A DNA stretch of 51,274 bases from Halorubrum sp. GN11_10-6_MGM (GTDB lineage Archaea > Halobacteriota > Halobacteria > Halobacteriales > Haloferacaceae): assembly GCF_005435165.1 (NCBI RefSeq), contig NZ_SGUC01000020.1:1-51274 (forward strand), in the 5' to 3' direction. Both the position numbers and the translations under genes were made by a program. A model generated the notes under the pieces. It saw nothing but the letters and a program-made list of their open reading frames with translations. It searched no databases and had not been told where the DNA came from. This document shows positions 49,045-51,274 of this stretch, piece after piece (position 1 is the first letter of the stretch; each line of letters opens with the position of its first letter).

Positions 49045-49740
49045 CTACGCCGCGTCGAGTTCCCTCGACCCGTCCGCCTCGACGACGACGACGGGGACCT
49101 CGGCGTCGCCGACGACCGTGTCCGTCGTGGAGCCGAAGACGAACCGGCCGACGGTCCCCGTCGTCGGCGCGCCCACGACCGCCAGGTCGTAGTACGCCGA
49201 CTGCTCGACGATGGCGCCCGCCGCGGTCCGGTCCTCGACCAGCCACCGGTCGACGCGGTCGAACTCGCCGAGTCGCTCCTCGGCTGCGTCGAGGAGCCGC
49301 TCGCCCGCCGCGGCGTAGTCGGCCCCCTCCGGATCGCCCGCCTCGACGGCGGTGCCGGAGGCGTCCTCGTCGGGGCCGGCGTCGGCGAGCGCCGCGTCCG
49401 AGGGGACGACGTGGAACAGTTCGAGCCACGCGTCGGTCGCCGCCGCGATCTCCCGCGCGACGTCGACGGTCGCCCCCGAGTGGGGGCCGGGGCCGACGGC
49501 GACGAGCACCGAGGAGACGCGGTCGGGCCGCTCCGCGCGGTCGGCGCCGTTGAGCGACACGTCGGCGGCGGTCGGGACGTCGCTCGCGTCGGCGACCGCG
49601 GGGCCGATCACGGCGTCGCCGACCGCGGGCGAACCCGCGTGGCCGGCGCCTCCGGTTCCGGCCGACTCGGCCGACTCGCCCGACCCGCCCCGGGCGCCAC
49701 CGTTTCGGGCGCTTCCACCGTCGACGTCGCTCCCGTTCAT
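49045..49740 (-). CDS. Universal stress protein (UspA), single domain with long N-terminal tail
   Basis: A 231-residue protein. The N-terminal ~70 residues are Gly/Ser/Ala/Asp-rich and probably disordered. The UspA domain follows (about 75-231): SSVLVAVGPGPHSGATVDVAREIAAAT, LELFHVVPSD, and the ATP-binding signature VVGAPTTGTVGRFVFGSTTDTVVGDAEVPVVVVE. The first loop (VGPGPHSG) replaces the usual DGS. It probably binds ATP and acts in stress adaptation. A TATA element lies about 26 bases before the ATG at 49740. The trp promoter is downstream. Confidence 0.87.
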   Translation of the reverse strand: MNGSDVDGGSARNGGARGGSGESAESAGTGGAGHAGSPAVGDAVIGPAVADASDVPTAADVSLNGADRAERPDRVSSVLVAVGPGPHSGATVDVAREIAAATDAWLELFHVVPSDAALADAGPDEDASGTAVEAGDPEGADYAAAGERLLDAAEERLGEFDRVDRWLVEDRTAAGAIVEQSAYYDLAVVGAPTTGTVGRFVFGSTTDTVVGDAEVPVVVVEADGSRELDAA

Positions 49741-49761
49741 ACGTGATCGTCTGACGCTCGT

Positions 49762-49771
49762 CAGATAAATC
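49762..49771 (-). promoter_or_regulatory. TATA box of the UspA gene
   Basis: GATTTATCTG on the minus strand lies about 26 bases before the ATG at 49740, at normal spacing for a leaderless message. Confidence 0.5.
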
Positions 49772-49826
49772 CCGTTGGTTCCGCGTCCCTACTCGCGTTC
49801 TCGCGTCCTGACGGCTCCGAGACGAT

Positions 49827-49863
49827 GGTCCGGGAAGAGTGGTCCGGGAAGAGTGGTCCGGGA
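49827..49863. repeat. 14-base tandem repeat, 2.6 units
   Basis: GGTCCGGGAAGAGT is repeated at 49827-49840 and 49841-49854 with nine bases of a third unit. It lies upstream of the UspA promoter and just past the Pus10 stop. It is a small slippage product, possibly in the Pus10 3' end. Confidence 0.6.
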
Positions 49864-49875
49864 GGGCGGAGCGCG

Positions 49876-51165
49876 CTACTCTCGGAAGAACTCGTCGCGC
49901 TCGAACGGTTCGTCCTCGCCCTCGACCGCGAGGACGTCAAGCGCGGTCACCTCGGCGGCGACCCCGAGCAGGCCGGCAAGGCTCGGCTCCGTGCGCCCCT
50001 CGTCGCCGGAGATCAGCTCCTTGATGTAGAGCCCGCCCTCGCCGCGGATCTCGACGGTCGCGCGGCGCGGGTCGCCGGCCTCCGGTTCGGCGGTGGCCTC
50101 GTACACCTCGCGCTCGCGGGTGAGGCTCGCGCGGCGGTGGTCCACCCGGTTCGGCGTGTACTGCTCGATCGTGGCGCCCACCAGTTCCTCGACCGCCGCG
50201 GCGAGCGCGTCGGCGTCGACGTCGGCGTCGAAGGTCACCTGCGCCCGGTAGCGCTTCCCGGCGTCGTGTTCCTTCACGCGCTCGACCATCTCGTAGGTCG
50301 CGAGCCGCAGCCCCTCGACCTCGACCGCGCCGTCGGCGAACGCGTTGATGTCGGACTGGAGCCGCTCGGTGTCGACCCGGCGCCGGCGCGGCTCCTCGAC
50401 CTCGACCACGAACGGGCGCCCGGTGCCGAGCATGAGGGCGTCGACGTCCTCGCGGCCCGCGCCGTGGAACGTCGCCTCCGTCCCGTCCATCACGTCCTCG
50501 ACGATCGGTGCCGTGTACTCCTCGACGCTGTCGTCGTAGAGGTAGCCGGAGCCGCCGCAGTGGTCGCAGGGGTCCGCCCCCTGTCGCCCGGACCCCTTAC
50601 ACTCGCGGCAGGGCCACTCGGTCTGCGGGATGTCGCGCTCCAGTTTCCGGTACCGGCCGTAGACGAACGTGGAGTTCACCTTGGCGTCGATCTCGTCGTC
50701 GGCCAGATCGATCGTGAACTGGACGTCGGGACGGTCGAAGGAGACCTCCGCGCCCGTCGCCCGCCCGAACCGCTTGCCGACCTCGCGGTTGAACTCCGAC
50801 TTGAACGGCTCGCCCGCGTCCTCGTCGAGGCCGGCGTCGGCACGGAGGAGGGCCTCGTTCTCCTCGATCAGCGGCGGGGGGCGGGTGCCGACGTTGTACG
50901 TGGCGAACTCGACGCCCTCGACCGCCTCGGCGGCGCGCTCGGCCCACTCGTCGAACTCGGCGCAGCGCCCCTCGCAGACCCAACACTCCGCCGTTTCGAC
51001 CGGCTCGTGGTCCTCGTCGTCGCGCAGCGCGAGCGACACCCGGAGCGCCGAGCCGCGGTCGGCGTTCGACAGCCCGAAGCTCCGGTCGGCGACGAGCCGG
51101 CCGAGACAGGCGTCGCACACCGGGCCGGTGTCGGTCGCGCGCGCCGCGACGTCGAGTACGTCCAT
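49876..51165 (-). CDS. pus10: tRNA pseudouridine synthase Pus10 (positions 54/55)
   Basis: A 429-residue enzyme that makes pseudouridine 54 and 55 in the T loop of archaeal tRNA. The N-terminal part has the zinc motif VCDACLGRLVADRSFG and ECWVCEGRC. A THUMP-like region follows, then a second zinc cluster PCRECKGSGRQGADPCDHCGGSGY (CxxCxGxG). The catalytic motif GREDVDALMLGTGRPF holds the Asp (about 242). The C-terminal part (SLTREREVYEA, GEGGLYIKELISGDEGRTEPSL) is the conserved end. An acidic tail closes it. Modifications at 54/55 help fold tRNAs such as the tRNA-Ser here. Confidence 0.95.
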   Translation of the reverse strand: MDVLDVAARATDTGPVCDACLGRLVADRSFGLSNADRGSALRVSLALRDDEDHEPVETAECWVCEGRCAEFDEWAERAAEAVEGVEFATYNVGTRPPPLIEENEALLRADAGLDEDAGEPFKSEFNREVGKRFGRATGAEVSFDRPDVQFTIDLADDEIDAKVNSTFVYGRYRKLERDIPQTEWPCRECKGSGRQGADPCDHCGGSGYLYDDSVEEYTAPIVEDVMDGTEATFHGAGREDVDALMLGTGRPFVVEVEEPRRRRVDTERLQSDINAFADGAVEVEGLRLATYEMVERVKEHDAGKRYRAQVTFDADVDADALAAAVEELVGATIEQYTPNRVDHRRASLTREREVYEATAEPEAGDPRRATVEIRGEGGLYIKELISGDEGRTEPSLAGLLGVAAEVTALDVLAVEGEDEPFERDEFFRE

Positions 51166-51224
51166 ACGCTCACCAGCGCGCCGCGTGGTAACTGTCTTAC
51201 TACTCGGGCGGGGACCGTCGCACG

Positions 51225-51274
51225 GGTCGGCCGCGCCGCCCGTCGCGCTCGCGAGGCGGGCGGCGCGGCCGACC
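51225..51274. repeat. Perfect 18-bp inverted repeat at the window edge
   Basis: Arms at 51225-51242 and 51257-51274 are exact reverse complements (GGTCGGCCGCGCCGCCCG on the left) with a 14-base loop. The right arm ends at the window edge, so the stem may be longer. No T run is visible, and whether it terminates a message entering from the right or is part of a larger repeat cannot be told. Confidence 0.75.

Noticed and set aside
50570-50640. DnaJ-like zinc motif in Pus10 as evidence of a fusion
   Set aside because: A Cys cluster of this kind followed by a GxxY turn belongs to archaeal Pus10 proteins as I know them, so it is not a novel insertion.
1-51274. CRISPR array or cas genes
   Set aside because: No regularly spaced direct repeats of 25-40 bases with unique spacers were seen, and no cas-like protein apart from the distant nuclease similarity of DUF5787.

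Overview
The window is chromosomal DNA of a halophilic archaeon (class Halobacteria; the style is closest to Halorubrum or a near relative, which is an inference). The G+C content is very high, the proteins are rich in Asp and Glu, most genes have few or no leader bases behind an A/T-rich TATA element about 26-28 bases before the start, and many families are haloarchaeal (DUF5789, DUF5787, DUF5827, DUF6149, HisKA_7TM kinases, fused AhbA/AhbB, TgtA, Pus10, the trpDFEG order). About 46 protein genes and one tRNA gene can be supported. Nearly all very long antisense open frames are shadows of real genes caused by the base composition.

Layout. 0-0.13 kb: the 3' end of an IS6-like insertion sequence. 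0.18-9.3 kb: small haloarchaeal proteins, a YdiJ/GlcD-GlpC type FAD/Fe-S dehydrogenase, a PD-(D/E)XK-like DUF5787 protein, a Nudix hydrolase, an S10-like protein, archaeosine transglycosylase TgtA and a Nif3 protein. 9.4-12.6 kb: the siroheme/heme operon ahbAB-sirC-hemA. 12.7-14.4 kb: ribosomal protein S6e, a conserved small protein and a lipoate ligase. 14.5-17.8 kb: a 7TM sensor kinase translationally coupled to an M23-like protein, then a PaaI thioesterase. 17.8-21.1 kb: two overlapping moeA genes. 21.1-29.2 kb: PHP phosphoesterase, HPP-UspA membrane protein, a coupled deaminase and PfkB kinase, BtpA, pterin dehydratase, an EVE-like protein, and a P-loop ATPase coupled to a DUF5827 protein.

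29.2-35.1 kb is the accessory-looking segment. It is bounded by two inverted copies of a roughly 260-base non-coding repeat that carries a covarying 19-bp stem. Inside are superoxide dismutase, a tRNA-Ser(UGA) gene with two extra copies of its 3' end (probable integration scars), a DUF2064 protein, an IDI-like Nudix protein lacking the catalytic Cys, a His-tailed AAA ATPase and an A/T-richer orphan membrane protein.

35.1-51.3 kb returns to ordinary chromosome: methyltransferase, GNAT, TspO, an AI-2E type permease, DUF6149, DUF1684, an FAD oxidoreductase, a four-PAS kinase, MoaB with a His-rich N terminus, the trpDFEG operon under a promoter with two TGTACA boxes one helical turn apart, a universal stress protein and Pus10. 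The window ends in a perfect 18-bp-stem hairpin.

Functional links: ahbAB-sirC-hemA starts tetrapyrrole synthesis and runs siroheme toward heme. The two MoeA proteins and MoaB are molybdenum cofactor enzymes. trpDFEG makes the early tryptophan enzymes; trpC, trpB and trpA are not in the window. TgtA, Pus10 and tRNA-Ser concern tRNA. Tight coupling by 1-4 base overlaps is common, including three GTGA junctions.
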